From Chitinophagaceae bacterium (GTDB taxonomy: Bacteria > Bacteroidota > Bacteroidia > Chitinophagales > Chitinophagaceae): DNA of 64,000 nucleotides. The stretch spans positions 1 to 64,000 of the forward strand of contig JAHBTJ010000017.1 of the NCBI GenBank assembly GCA_019638595.1, read 5' to 3'. The position numbers were made by a program, and so were the translations under genes. Positions 18,624 through 26,999 of this stretch are shown in pieces. Under the pieces are notes generated by a model. The model worked only from the letters and a program-made list of their open reading frames with translations, had not been told where the DNA came from and made no database searches. Within the stretch, counting starts at the first letter, position 1, and every line of letters begins with the position of its first letter.

Positions 18624-19976
18624 ATGAAACGGCTAAAGACCTCTTTTGAACATTTTTTTATTGTTTCGTATCTTTTTAAATGGACCTGTTTAGCAATACC
18701 TGTTGCTTTAACAGTAGGATCGCTCGTAGCCCTGTTTTTATGGCTGCTGGAAAAAGCCATTGATACCAGGTTTTCCAATCCCTGGCTGTTGTTTCTATTG
18801 CCGCTTGCCGGTATATTGATCTACTTCCTCTACAAGTTGTCAGGCAAAAATGCGGAAGGTGGTAATAATCTTATTATGGATGAGATCCATAGTCCGGGTG
18901 GCGGTGTGCCGTTCAGGATGGCGCCGCTGGTATTGCTCACCACCGTTATCACACACCTGTTTGGCGGTTCTGCCGGCAGGGAAGGTACGGCGGTTCAGAT
19001 CGGTGGTAGTCTTGCCCAGTTTTTTGCCAAAAAATTAAAATTGTCGAAGGAAGATATAAAAACCCTGCTGATGACCGGTATCGCGGCGGGCTTTGGCGCC
19101 GTGTTTGGCACACCCATTACAGGCGCTATTTTTGCATTAGAGGTGCTGGCCCTGGGCAGGATAAAACACGATGCCCTTATGCCTTGCTTTATCGCCAGCG
19201 TGCTGGCTGATATTGTTTGTTCCGCCTGGGGCATTCATCATACCCGGTATCATATCAATTTCAGAGAAAGCGGAGCTGTATTTCTTAGCTATTTTCATTT
19301 CGATTTCCTGTTATTGTTCAAAGCTATCATAGCCGGTGTTGCATTCGGTCTGGCAGGTTATATGTTTGCCGAGCTCTCCCATACCATCAAAAATTACAGC
19401 AACAGGTGGATCAAAATAAAATGGCTTATTCCTGCAACCGGCGGGCTTGTTATTATAGCATTTACTTACGTGTTAGGTACACAGGATTATCTCAGCCTTG
19501 GCGTAAGCAACCCCGACCCGAAAGCGGTTTCCATCCTGTCATGCTTTAATGAAGGCGGCGCTACTTACTTTAGCTGGCTGTGGAAACTCCTGTTTACAGC
19601 CATCACACTGGGAACAGGCTTTAAGGGCGGGGAAGTAACACCGTTATTTTTTATCGGCGCTGCATTGGGTAATGCCATTGCCACACTCACCGGCGCCCCG
19701 GTTGACCTGATGGCCGGGCTTGGATTTATAGCGGTATTTGCCGGCGCTACCAACACGCCTATTGCCTGCACTATTATGGGTGTGGAGCTATTTGGCGCAG
19801 ATAATGCGCTATACTATGCGGTTGCCTGTTTTACCGCTTACTATTTCAGCGGGCATTCAGGTATTTACCATGCCCAGCGCATCGGCGTTTCCAAAGTAAA
19901 TAAATTAGATCACCATACTAATGAAACATTACATGAGGTAAGACAAAAACGCATCAAAAACCGGAAATTATGGTAA
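18624..19976 (+). CDS. CLC-F type fluoride/proton antiporter
   Basis: A 450-residue CLC-family protein with about 10 or more membrane helices. The first selectivity segment reads GGNNLI (residues 79-84) instead of the chloride-type GSGIP, and the second reads GREGT (118-122, gating Glu120) instead of GREGP; both are features of the fluoride-specific CLC-F clade. It would expel F- in exchange for protons at the inner membrane. It is the first gene behind the fluoride riboswitch. Its last 7 bases overlap the DUF190 gene, implying translational coupling. The C-terminal about 30 residues are basic and cytoplasmic. Confidence 0.9.
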   Translation: MKRLKTSFEHFFIVSYLFKWTCLAIPVALTVGSLVALFLWLLEKAIDTRFSNPWLLFLLPLAGILIYFLYKLSGKNAEGGNNLIMDEIHSPGGGVPFRMAPLVLLTTVITHLFGGSAGREGTAVQIGGSLAQFFAKKLKLSKEDIKTLLMTGIAAGFGAVFGTPITGAIFALEVLALGRIKHDALMPCFIASVLADIVCSAWGIHHTRYHINFRESGAVFLSYFHFDFLLLFKAIIAGVAFGLAGYMFAELSHTIKNYSNRWIKIKWLIPATGGLVIIAFTYVLGTQDYLSLGVSNPDPKAVSILSCFNEGGATYFSWLWKLLFTAITLGTGFKGGEVTPLFFIGAALGNAIATLTGAPVDLMAGLGFIAVFAGATNTPIACTIMGVELFGADNALYYAVACFTAYYFSGHSGIYHAQRIGVSKVNKLDHHTNETLHEVRQKRIKNRKLW

Positions 19977-20338
19977 AGAAAGTCAAACATCATTCATTAG
20001 GCAAGCTGGAGATATACATAGCGCCGGCGCATAAGGTGCAGCATGGCACGCGAAGCCTGTTTCGTAAATTATTTCCAAAATCTACCTATATGCACCTCAT
20101 TGAAGAGGCAAAAAAAGATGGCATCATTAACGCTGCCGCGCACAGTACGCACACCAGTTTCACCACCGACGGAAAAGTGATTACTTTTAGTGCGGAAGGC
20201 GATAACTCGAAATTGGCCATGTGCGTGGAGCTGGTAGACAAAAGGGAAAAGCTGGAAGCATTTTTCCTGAAGCACCAGGACTCGCTGCGCGAAAAGGTAG
20301 TGATCTTTAAAGAAGTTGAATTTTGGGACGCTGAATAA
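19970..20338 (+). CDS. DUF190-family protein
   Basis: 122 residues matching the DUF190 pattern, a small ferredoxin-like-fold protein often encoded beside crc[23 protein letters not shown] in the first half and [17 protein letters not shown] in the second. No transmembrane segment and no signal peptide, so it is cytoplasmic. It overlaps the preceding CLC-F gene and its stop codon abuts the start of fluC directly. Function is not established; its fixed place in fluoride operons suggests a regulatory or sensing part in F- homeostasis. Confidence 0.8.
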   Translation: MVKKVKHHSLGKLEIYIAPAHKVQHGTRSLFRKLFPKSTYMHLIEEAKKDGIINAAAHSTHTSFTTDGKVITFSAEGDNSKLAMCVELVDKREKLEAFFLKHQDSLREKVVIFKEVEFWDAE

Positions 20339-20713
20339 ATGAACGTGAAAGCAATATTAATTATATGGATTGGCGGTGGACTGGGCAGTGTATTCCGTTA
20401 CCTGGTACAGCTTGGCATGAGTAAGCTCGTAACGGTTACTTTTCCTGCCGGTACTTTCCTGGTAAATATTACCGGGTGCTTTGTTATCGGGCTGCTGTAC
20501 GGGCTTGCTGATAAATACGCGGCGCTTACAACAGAATGGAGATTATTTCTTGTAACAGGCTTGTGTGGCGGCTATACCACTTTCTCCAGCTTTTCTTATG
20601 AAGGCGTCAGCCTGTTCAGGCAGGGCAATTATACCTACTTCATTTTATATGTAGCGCTCAGTGTGATAATAGGATTGTTTTCAACATTAGGCGGAATAAA
20701 TATTGTTAAGTAG
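20339..20713 (+). CDS. crcB: fluoride channel FluC/CrcB
   Basis: 124 residues with four membrane helices. Family signatures: GGGLGSVFRY at the N-terminus, FPAGTFLVNITGCFVIG with the pore Asn, and GLCGGYTTFSSFSYE containing the TTFS phenylalanine box that lines the pore. FluC works as a dual-topology dimer allowing passive F- efflux. The start codon immediately follows the DUF190 stop. Having both an active CLC-F antiporter and a FluC channel in one operon is less common than having either alone. Confidence 0.95.
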   Translation: MNVKAILIIWIGGGLGSVFRYLVQLGMSKLVTVTFPAGTFLVNITGCFVIGLLYGLADKYAALTTEWRLFLVTGLCGGYTTFSSFSYEGVSLFRQGNYTYFILYVALSVIIGLFSTLGGINIVK

Positions 20714-20733
20714 ATAATATAAATTTTAAAGCT

Positions 20734-21174
20734 ATGCCGTATAAAAAAATTTTAGTGGCTATTGATAACAGCTCCTATTCCATGAAAGCGGCAAAAGTCG
20801 GTTTCGCGCTTGCCCACAGCCTGAAAGCTGCGGTGGGATTGCTGTATGTGGTAGACAGATCAAAGGAAGTGGTGAATGCAGACCTGGGCATTACGCCACA
20901 GCAAAGCGGGACCGTTTTACTGAATGAAGCGGAAAAAACCATTGAGCAATATACCCGTTTATATGATGGCGTTGACAAAGTGGAAAGGTTTACACCGGAA
21001 GGTATACCTGAAAAGGAGATCATCAACATTTCGCATGAATGGCCTGCAGATATCATTGTAATGGGCACGCATGGAAGGTCTGCCATCAGCAAAGTGCTTA
21101 CCGGCTCTGTCGCGGAATATGTTATACGTCATTCAACCATACCGGTTTTAATAACACCGCCAGGAATGGAATAG
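20734..21174 (+). CDS. universal stress protein, UspA family
   Basis: 146 residues with a single Usp domain: KKILVAIDNSSYSMKAAKVG at the start and the ATP-binding-type loop GTHGRSAISKVLTGSVAEYVIRH near the end (G-2x-G-9x-G(S/T) pattern). It is cytoplasmic. It lies 20 bases after fluC and is the last gene of the fluoride operon, so it is presumably under the same riboswitch-led transcript. The partner is unknown; Usp proteins often accompany ion transporters and CLC proteins. Confidence 0.9.
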   Translation: MPYKKILVAIDNSSYSMKAAKVGFALAHSLKAAVGLLYVVDRSKEVVNADLGITPQQSGTVLLNEAEKTIEQYTRLYDGVDKVERFTPEGIPEKEIINISHEWPADIIVMGTHGRSAISKVLTGSVAEYVIRHSTIPVLITPPGME

Positions 21175-21245
21175 TATTGTACCAGGCCTTTAATCATAAA
21201 AGCATGTTGCCGGTTTGCACATCTCCGGAGATTGCCCGGTCGCCA

Positions 21246-22385
21246 TCAGTCGTATTTCATTTTTAAAAACCGTTTAGCCAGGTATCTCCGTACAGGTTCA
21301 TCGTATAATTTTAAACTGAGATATGCCAGTAAAATACTTCCGGCAACTAAAGTCGCAGCCCCAGGTAATGACTCCGTGAATGTGAGGTTTTCATTTTTAA
21401 CCCAGGCATAATACAAATAAATAAAAGGATAATGCACCATGTACAGAGGATAAGAAATATCCCCTAAAAACTTGCATACCCGGATAGTTACTTTGTTTGT
21501 TGTTTTTTCTGAAGCTCCAAGATAAACAAGTAAAGGGAAGATAATAACAGCACAGATGCTGTCGTATAAACCGTTCATCCATAAGTTTTCACTGCCACCG
21601 ATCCGTGGTATTGCCGATAATATAACAATAGACAGGCTACCTATCCAAAATGCTCCCTTTACGTTGGCAGGTTTGAATACGCGGGATAGCAGCAATCCTG
21701 CTGAAAATGAAAACAGCAGCCGCAAAGAACCACCAACAACATTCTCCCCGGTCAGCGAATACCCTGCACATATATCGCCATAGGGTCCCCAAATAGCAAA
21801 TGCGGTCAATCCGCATCCTGCCATTAAAACAAGCGCTGCGAGCCCGCTCGTGGGGAGTTTACGAATGAACACAGCATATAAAATATTCCCGATATACTCA
21901 AAAAACAAAGACCAGCTCGGCCCGTTTAAAGGATACATTTCGCCTACACCCCGAATTTCAGAACCGGGTGTAGCGGGTATCAGAAGTGCGTTCAGCAAGG
22001 TAGCCGCTAACAGCATCGTTACAGATATCTTCGAAACATCCCAAGCAGAGCAGCCTTGAGTATAGAACATAATAGCACCGATAACGGCGCCGATAACGAC
22101 CATGGGATGCAGGCGAATAAACCTGCGTTTGATGAATTCTTTTATTGTCATCGTTTTCCATCGGTCATTGTAAGCATAGCCTACAACAAAGCCGGACAGG
22201 ATAAAAAAGAAATCAACAGCCAGATATCCGTGATTGATTTTTTGGTCTATATGGCTGGTTGCGTAAGCTTCAAATACATGAAAACATACAACTGTTAATG
22301 CCGCTACGCCACGTAACCCGTCAAGTATACTATAATGAGGCTTAGTATCTGCAAATGCCGATGAAGGCGTTTTTGTTTTGCCCAT
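21246..22385 (-). CDS. acyltransferase-3 family membrane protein (OafA/YrhL-like)
   Basis: 379 residues with about 10 membrane helices. The N-terminal signature YSILDGLRGVAALTVVCFH, and GYLAVDFFFILSGFVVGYAY a little further on, are diagnostic of acyltransferase 3 proteins, with the conserved His of the family near residue 37. These transfer acetyl or other acyl groups to surface sugars or lipids from the cytoplasmic side. It lies 12 bases downstream of the quinone-reductase-like gene on the same strand. The substrate is not deducible, and nothing links it to the fluoride locus. Confidence 0.88.
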   Translation of the reverse strand: MGKTKTPSSAFADTKPHYSILDGLRGVAALTVVCFHVFEAYATSHIDQKINHGYLAVDFFFILSGFVVGYAYNDRWKTMTIKEFIKRRFIRLHPMVVIGAVIGAIMFYTQGCSAWDVSKISVTMLLAATLLNALLIPATPGSEIRGVGEMYPLNGPSWSLFFEYIGNILYAVFIRKLPTSGLAALVLMAGCGLTAFAIWGPYGDICAGYSLTGENVVGGSLRLLFSFSAGLLLSRVFKPANVKGAFWIGSLSIVILSAIPRIGGSENLWMNGLYDSICAVIIFPLLVYLGASEKTTNKVTIRVCKFLGDISYPLYMVHYPFIYLYYAWVKNENLTFTESLPGAATLVAGSILLAYLSLKLYDEPVRRYLAKRFLKMKYD

Positions 22386-22397
22386 TCTGTTATTTTA

Positions 22398-23372
22398 TCA
22401 GATCAAAACAACCAGGCGTTTTCCGCCTTCAATGTTCATATCCCATGCTTTTTCGATGTCTTTGAGCGCTACATTTACTGTTTCAATTTTCAGCTTTCCG
22501 TCTGCCGCAAGTTGAAACATGCCGGGAAGGATTTCGGTAATGAGTAACTTTACTTCTTCACCCGTCCATGTTCCCAAACCCGAGCCGGATATTTGAATAT
22601 CTGTACTGCGCAAAATGGAAGATGATAAGGTAATAGCATCGCCGGTCATTCCACCAATAGTAATGAAGCGTGTGCGATGCGAAATCCTGCCGTCTCCTTT
22701 CAGTGAAGATAAGATCAGTTCCGCGCTATGCCCCCACAAATAATCAATCACTATATCAACCGGGCTTTGTTTGTGTATATTTTCAATTTGAGAAATGATA
22801 CTTTCATCATCCTGCCTGAGCGAAACCACTTCATCTGCGCCTAATAGCAACAGTTCTTCCAGCGACTGTTTATTTCTGCCGGTGGCAATTACTTTTTTCG
22901 CACCATAATATTTAGCGATCTGCACCGATATTTTTCCTGTAACGCCTGTAGCGCCATTTACCAGAACCGTTTCTCCTTTTTGCAAGCCTGCTCTAAAACG
23001 CAATGCCAATGCGGACCCCATAACAGCATTTGGCAGCGCTGCAGCCACTGCATCGTCAATCCCCGCAGGAAGTTTTACTATCGCGTCTTTTTGAATGATT
23101 GCTTTTTCGGCAATCATTCCGCTCATGCCAAAGCCATACACCCGCGTTCCGTCTGCAAGCATGCCCACTCCGTCGCTGCCTGCTACTTTTGCTGTCCATT
23201 CTTCATTTTGAGAGGAATAATGCTTTCCGCTTGCCCGCATTTTGTCGAGATTTTTTACGGCAGATGCTTTTACTGAAATCAGTACTTCATTGCTGTTTTG
23301 CACTGCGGGTTCCGTAAAATCTTCTACATACTTAGGCAATTCGCCTTTTTTAAATATAACTGCTGCTTTCAT
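22398..23372 (-). CDS. NADPH:quinone reductase-like MDR enzyme
   Basis: 324 residues of the medium-chain dehydrogenase/reductase superfamily, quinone-oxidoreductase branch. The GroES-like N-terminal half shows KAAVIFKKGELP and AGSDGVGMLADGTRVYG and lacks the structural and catalytic zinc cysteines. The cofactor half has VLVNGATGVTGKISVQIAK (Rossmann) and a basic residue in ATGRNKQSL, which favours NADPH. It is a cytoplasmic reductase of unknown substrate. Start at 23372 (MKAAVIF) is typical. It shares the strand and a 12-base gap with the acyltransferase. Confidence 0.85.
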   Translation of the reverse strand: MKAAVIFKKGELPKYVEDFTEPAVQNSNEVLISVKASAVKNLDKMRASGKHYSSQNEEWTAKVAGSDGVGMLADGTRVYGFGMSGMIAEKAIIQKDAIVKLPAGIDDAVAAALPNAVMGSALALRFRAGLQKGETVLVNGATGVTGKISVQIAKYYGAKKVIATGRNKQSLEELLLLGADEVVSLRQDDESIISQIENIHKQSPVDIVIDYLWGHSAELILSSLKGDGRISHRTRFITIGGMTGDAITLSSSILRSTDIQISGSGLGTWTGEEVKLLITEILPGMFQLAADGKLKIETVNVALKDIEKAWDMNIEGGKRLVVLI

Positions 23373-23457
23373 GTTGATCCATTTTTTGCAAAGCTACGCG
23401 TATGTGGTAAAAGTTTGCTTTACACCCCCCATGTCTTCATATCTTACCGGTAAAAAA

Positions 23458-24699
23458 TTATTTTCTCTCAAGCTTCTTTACTACCCAGGGAAGCGAAAGT
23501 CCCTGACCAAGCAGGGAAAATAATACTACCGCAATGGAAAGAAATATGATCTCATTCCGCATCGGGAAAGGTGTTCCATCAAACAATTTTACAGGAAGCC
23601 CGATGGCAATAGCCAACGAAACAATGCCACGCATACCGGACCAGGTGATAATAAAGCTCGTTTTGGAATCAAACAGCGCATCCTCGCTGATACGACGTTT
23701 CCCCTGAAGCGCTCTTTGAAGGTTGAATTGCTGCATATAAACCCGGATCAACCGGATGCCTAAAGCAGCCAATGCAATTACCGCAGCATACCCGGCATAA
23801 GACCAAACCTCCGCGCTGTCAATCTTTTTTAACACAACAGGAAACTGAAGCCCGATCAGCAAAAAGATGAATCCATTCAGCAGGAAAATAATTACATCCC
23901 AAAAATGCTTCGATTGCATTTTTACTTTTTCAGGGAATTTTTCCCGGCTTAACCTCGACATTCCCAACCCCAGCATAACAACTGCAATTACTCCCGATAC
24001 ATGGAAATGTTCGGCAAGAAGATAGGTTACAAACGGCATCAACAGCATAAGGCCGATGATCACCATATCGTTGGTTCGAAAAAAACGCAGTAAAAATGCC
24101 AGCAACCGGGCTACAATAAAGCCGGTTAAAAAACCACCGCCCAAAACCATTACAAATTGCAGCGATGCCTTCCACCAAACAAAAGCAATACCAGAAACCG
24201 CGGCTACTGCAAAACGGTAGGCAATCAACGCCGATGCGTCATTAACAAGACTTTCTCCCTCCAGGATAGTAACCGTTTTATGTGGCAATCCCAGCCCTTT
24301 GGTAATACCGATGGCAGCCACTGCATCCGTAGCAGAAAGAATGGCTCCCAGTACAAAAGCAAGCGGCCAGCTCATTCCCGGTATCAGGTAATAGGCAACG
24401 GCTGCAATACCGGCAGTAGTAATGAATACAAGACCAACGGCTAATGTGCTGATCGTATTGATATTGGTTTTAAAATCGCTGAATGAAATATTGAATGCCG
24501 CATCATACAATAATGGTGGCAAAAAAAGAAGCATCACAATTTCAGGGTTTAGTTCAACAGCAGGCATTTCGGGCAGGAAGCCAATACCTATACCCACCAG
24601 CAATAACAATACAGGAGCAGGCAACTTTATCTTATCTGCAACTCCTGAAGCCCCAATCATCAGCGACATAATGAGCAATATAACGGTGTAGTTTTCCAT
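23458..24699 (-). CDS. CPA1-family Na+/H+ antiporter
   Basis: 413 residues from the ATG at 24699 (MENYTVILLIMSL); the upstream extension of the frame is not hydrophobic and is rejected. About 12 helices; LGAILSATDAVAAIGITKGLG and ILEGESLVNDASALIAYRFA are the CPA1/NhaP signature with the ion-binding Asp pair, and WSGMRGIVSLAIAIGLP is the conserved C-terminal helix. It exchanges Na+ or K+ for protons across the inner membrane. It is a single gene on the minus strand, 86 bases from the quinone reductase gene. Confidence 0.93.
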   Translation of the reverse strand: MENYTVILLIMSLMIGASGVADKIKLPAPVLLLLVGIGIGFLPEMPAVELNPEIVMLLFLPPLLYDAAFNISFSDFKTNINTISTLAVGLVFITTAGIAAVAYYLIPGMSWPLAFVLGAILSATDAVAAIGITKGLGLPHKTVTILEGESLVNDASALIAYRFAVAAVSGIAFVWWKASLQFVMVLGGGFLTGFIVARLLAFLLRFFRTNDMVIIGLMLLMPFVTYLLAEHFHVSGVIAVVMLGLGMSRLSREKFPEKVKMQSKHFWDVIIFLLNGFIFLLIGLQFPVVLKKIDSAEVWSYAGYAAVIALAALGIRLIRVYMQQFNLQRALQGKRRISEDALFDSKTSFIITWSGMRGIVSLAIAIGLPVKLFDGTPFPMRNEIIFLSIAVVLFSLLGQGLSLPWVVKKLERK

Positions 24700-24897
24700 T
24701 GACCGGCAAAATAACTTTAAAATTATTATATTAAAAAGGGAAGAGATAAACCGGTTTTTACTGCGGTTGCTACGATGTAATACCTGTAGCAATTAACTGG
24801 CAGGTTATGTGGTTCGCAAAAGAACCTTTATTATTTACCTAACAAGAAAAGCGAATGATCTTGTTATAGGACATTAAGCCGGGTTACAGCGATGCAT

Positions 24898-25158
24898 TTA
24901 GATAGTATTCCAGGTTTTCTGCCAGTTCTTGAACTGGGATGGCGTTACGAAATAACGCGCGAAGTTGCCTTCATGTAAACTGACGAGTTCATGCTCTACT
25001 GTTTGTACAAACTTTTCCTGGTCTCCTCCCGGCAGCGTGAGGGCCCTCGCCCGGATCATAGGGATCGCTTCCGCTTTTGAATGCGGTGTGGTAATGATCT
25101 GTGCGATGAGGGAGCGGATCAGATCGCGGTATTGCATCCGGAAAGGATCGGGTTCTCC
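24898..25158 (-). pseudogene. remnant of a Fic-family protein (C-terminal end only)
   Basis: The reading frame from GEPDPFRMQY to QKTWNTI aligns without gaps to the last 85 or so residues of the intact Fic protein at 43810-45186 (shared GEPDPFR, LHEGNFARY versus LHDGNFARY, VTPxQFxxW). About half of the positions are identical by eye. Nothing of the Fic core or N-terminal winged helix remains upstream; instead the sequence runs straight into the TetR-type gene on the other strand, whose start lies 55 bases beyond the homology. It is thus a truncated gene, cut where the hydrogenase island begins. Confidence 0.75.
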
Positions 25159-25212
25159 CAAGGAGCGGATGGAAAACGTGTTTTTGAGAACATAATTTGT
25201 TATTTTGCAAAT

Positions 25213-25908
25213 GTGAAACCAACGAAACAACATATACAAGACCATGCGCTGAAACTATATAATCAGAGCGGCTACGTGAACGTACGGCTGCAGCATATTG
25301 CAGACGCTGCTTTTGTGAGTGTCGGGCATCTTGCCTATCATTTCAAAACGAAGGACAATATAACTTCAGCCATTTATGATAACCTTGTTGTACAGCAGGA
25401 AAAACTGCTGAAGGAATTTTGGGTGGTTCCATTGTTTGAGGATGTTCAACGATATATAACAGCAGTATATGAAGTGCAGCAGCAGTATATTTTTTTTTAT
25501 CTTGATATGCTTGAAGTATTCAGGGCATATCCCGGCATAGAAGAAAAGCACAGGCATCATGTGGAGTGGAGACAAAAGCAGTTATTATATATGATGGATT
25601 TTAATATCTCGCGGGGCTCTTTTCAACCGGTTGAGGAGGAACAAAAAAAACTGTTGCTGAATCAATTAAGCGCACACCTGGATGCCTGGAGGTATATAGT
25701 AAAGATTCAGTTTTATACAGACGATTCGCTGGGTATGTTTTCTGCAGCTTTCTGGAACCTGCTGAAGCCCTGTTTCTCTGATATGGGTGAAAAGGAGTTT
25801 GAACAATTAAGCGCTTCGTTACAGCCGGTTTGCCCTCATGAAAAATTTGAAATGCCCACGCTTGCTTTTTCCTGGAAGAATTTATTACTTTTAGAAAAAA
25901 ATTTCTAA
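25213..25908 (+). CDS. TetR/AcrR-type transcriptional regulator (regulator 1 of the hydrogenase island)
   Basis: 231 residues from a GTG at 25213 (VKPTKQHIQDHALKLYNQSG). The frame is open further upstream but that part is antisense to the Fic remnant. The N-terminal helix-turn-helix reads VRLQHIADAAFVSVGHLAYHFKTKDNI, a TetR-type motif; the remainder is a helical ligand/dimer domain with no recognisable pocket. It is related to regulator 2 at 26268-26894 (IADAAxxSVGxLAYHFKxK). It heads a tight three-gene unit that runs toward the hydrogenase genes. The 18-bp palindrome overlaps its last codons and stop. Confidence 0.82.
   Translation: MKPTKQHIQDHALKLYNQSGYVNVRLQHIADAAFVSVGHLAYHFKTKDNITSAIYDNLVVQQEKLLKEFWVVPLFEDVQRYITAVYEVQQQYIFFYLDMLEVFRAYPGIEEKHRHHVEWRQKQLLYMMDFNISRGSFQPVEEEQKKLLLNQLSAHLDAWRYIVKIQFYTDDSLGMFSAAFWNLLKPCFSDMGEKEFEQLSASLQPVCPHEKFEMPTLAFSWKNLLLLEKNF
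25891..25908. promoter_or_regulatory. candidate TetR operator, copy 1
   Basis: TTAGAAAAAAATTTCTAA, an 18-bp site with 7-bp inverted arms (TTAGAAA/TTTCTAA) and a 4-bp centre. It covers the final codons and stop of regulator 1 and ends 6 bases before the start of the next gene. The same arms with the same spacing recur before the hydrogenase small subunit and before hypA. Confidence 0.6.
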
Positions 25909-25914
25909 GCTGTT

Positions 25915-26268
25915 ATGAGGGTTGAAATAGATGAGAATGCATACAGCAATATGCTCGAAGCGATGAATACATTGGTGTCAACGGATATTTCCGGTACCTC
26001 GTCAGATATATGTTTCATAAACGATGATTTCTGGCTTCAGGATACAGCGGTGATTGAAAATATTGAATACAGGAAAGGGCAGTATATGATATTTCTGGTA
26101 TTTGCCCATCACCTTAAACCGCTGAAATTTCTAAAACGGAAAATCGTTCAATATGCCTGCCCAAAAAAGGCCGCAATTGTAGCGCATTACATGCGAAGGC
26201 AGGCAGCTAAGGATCAGCGGGGAACATTAACAGTTAATTTAAAAATGATAAACATTGCATATAGCTGA
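25915..26268 (+). CDS. 117-residue protein of unknown function between two TetR-type regulators
   Basis: I do not recognise this protein. It begins MRVEIDENAYSNMLEAMN, is soluble, has an acidic N-terminal half and a basic C-terminal half (LKFLKRKIVQYACPKK, HYMRRQAAKDQ), and has no signal peptide or membrane segment. Its stop overlaps the start of regulator 2 (TGATG type), and it follows regulator 1 by 6 bases, so it is cotranscribed with both. Conservation beside hydrogenase genes would be the best clue; it may modify or anchor one of the regulators, which is a guess. Confidence 0.65.
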   Translation: MRVEIDENAYSNMLEAMNTLVSTDISGTSSDICFINDDFWLQDTAVIENIEYRKGQYMIFLVFAHHLKPLKFLKRKIVQYACPKKAAIVAHYMRRQAAKDQRGTLTVNLKMINIAYS

Positions 26269-26894
26269 TGTTATCCACCAAGGCAAAAATAATTGAAGAA
26301 TCAGAGCGATTGTTTTTTGAACAGGGAATTGCCGGTATACGACTGCAGAATATTGCGGATGCGGCGGGAATCAGTGTTGGCAACCTGGCATACCATTTCA
26401 AAAACAAAGAGGCGATTGTAGAAACTGTTTATGAAAATCTATTTTCAGAGCTGACCAATATTCTCTCGCAATATATGGTGTTTCCCGATCTATCGGGGTT
26501 TGATAAACAATTTTCGGCACTGTATAAGTTTTATGATGCCAAAGGTTTCACCTTCAACAACTGGTGGCATATAGAAAGGAGCTTTCCGGATATTCAGAAA
26601 GAGTGGCTTTCGCTGAACAACAAAGTATTACTTCAGTTAAAAAAGAGGATTGATTATAATCTTAATAACGGCATCTTTAAACCAGAACCATATAAGGGCG
26701 CCTATGAAGCGCTTTGTCAAAATCTGTTGCTTTCTATCAACACGTGGATTCCCCATCAGTTACTGCGGCGTAAACCCTCCACAGAATATTTGTATAAAAA
26801 AGCGCTCTGGGCTGTATTGTACCCCGCCTTTACCCAAAAAGGCGAAGAGCTGTTTGCGGTAAATATTGCTCCTGCACTGCACCTGGATCTATAA
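26268..26894 (+). CDS. TetR/AcrR-type transcriptional regulator (regulator 2 of the hydrogenase island)
   Basis: 208 residues: the N-terminal helix-turn-helix IRLQNIADAAGISVGNLAYHF is close to regulator 1, followed by a helical domain rich in aromatic residues (FTFNNWWHIERSF). The start overlaps the stop of the preceding 117-residue gene. It ends 105 bases before the hydrogenase small-subunit start, and the tripled half-site array sits in that gap. The pair of paralogous regulators and the shared palindromes suggest that one or both act directly at these operators, possibly as a heterodimer. Confidence 0.85.
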   Translation: MLSTKAKIIEESERLFFEQGIAGIRLQNIADAAGISVGNLAYHFKNKEAIVETVYENLFSELTNILSQYMVFPDLSGFDKQFSALYKFYDAKGFTFNNWWHIERSFPDIQKEWLSLNNKVLLQLKKRIDYNLNNGIFKPEPYKGAYEALCQNLLLSINTWIPHQLLRRKPSTEYLYKKALWAVLYPAFTQKGEELFAVNIAPALHLDL

Positions 26895-26910
26895 AAATTA
26901 ATTTGAAAAG

Positions 26911-26940
26911 TTTTTCTAAATTTAGAAAAATTTTTCTAAA
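26911..26940. promoter_or_regulatory. double palindromic operator upstream of the hydrogenase structural genes, copy 2
   Basis: Three alternating half-sites make two overlapping perfect 20-bp palindromes: TTTTTCTAAATTTAGAAAAA (26911-26930) and TTTAGAAAAATTTTTCTAAA (26921-26940). The second contains the 18-bp TTAGAAA-N4-TTTCTAA form shared with the other two copies. It lies 59 bases upstream of the small-subunit ATG. The right edge overlaps TAAATTCG (26937-26944), which is one base off the Bacteroidota TAnnTTTG promoter element, so binding there would block polymerase. Confidence 0.72.
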
Positions 26941-26999
26941 TTCGTTTTGTTGATGCGGAATCAACAATAAACCACTTCTATTTACTCAACCGATTGCAC

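Noticed and set aside
25081-25212. Upstream extension of TetR regulator 1
   Set aside because: It is antisense to the Fic remnant and lacks TetR-like sequence; the GTG at 25213 gives the normal family start.
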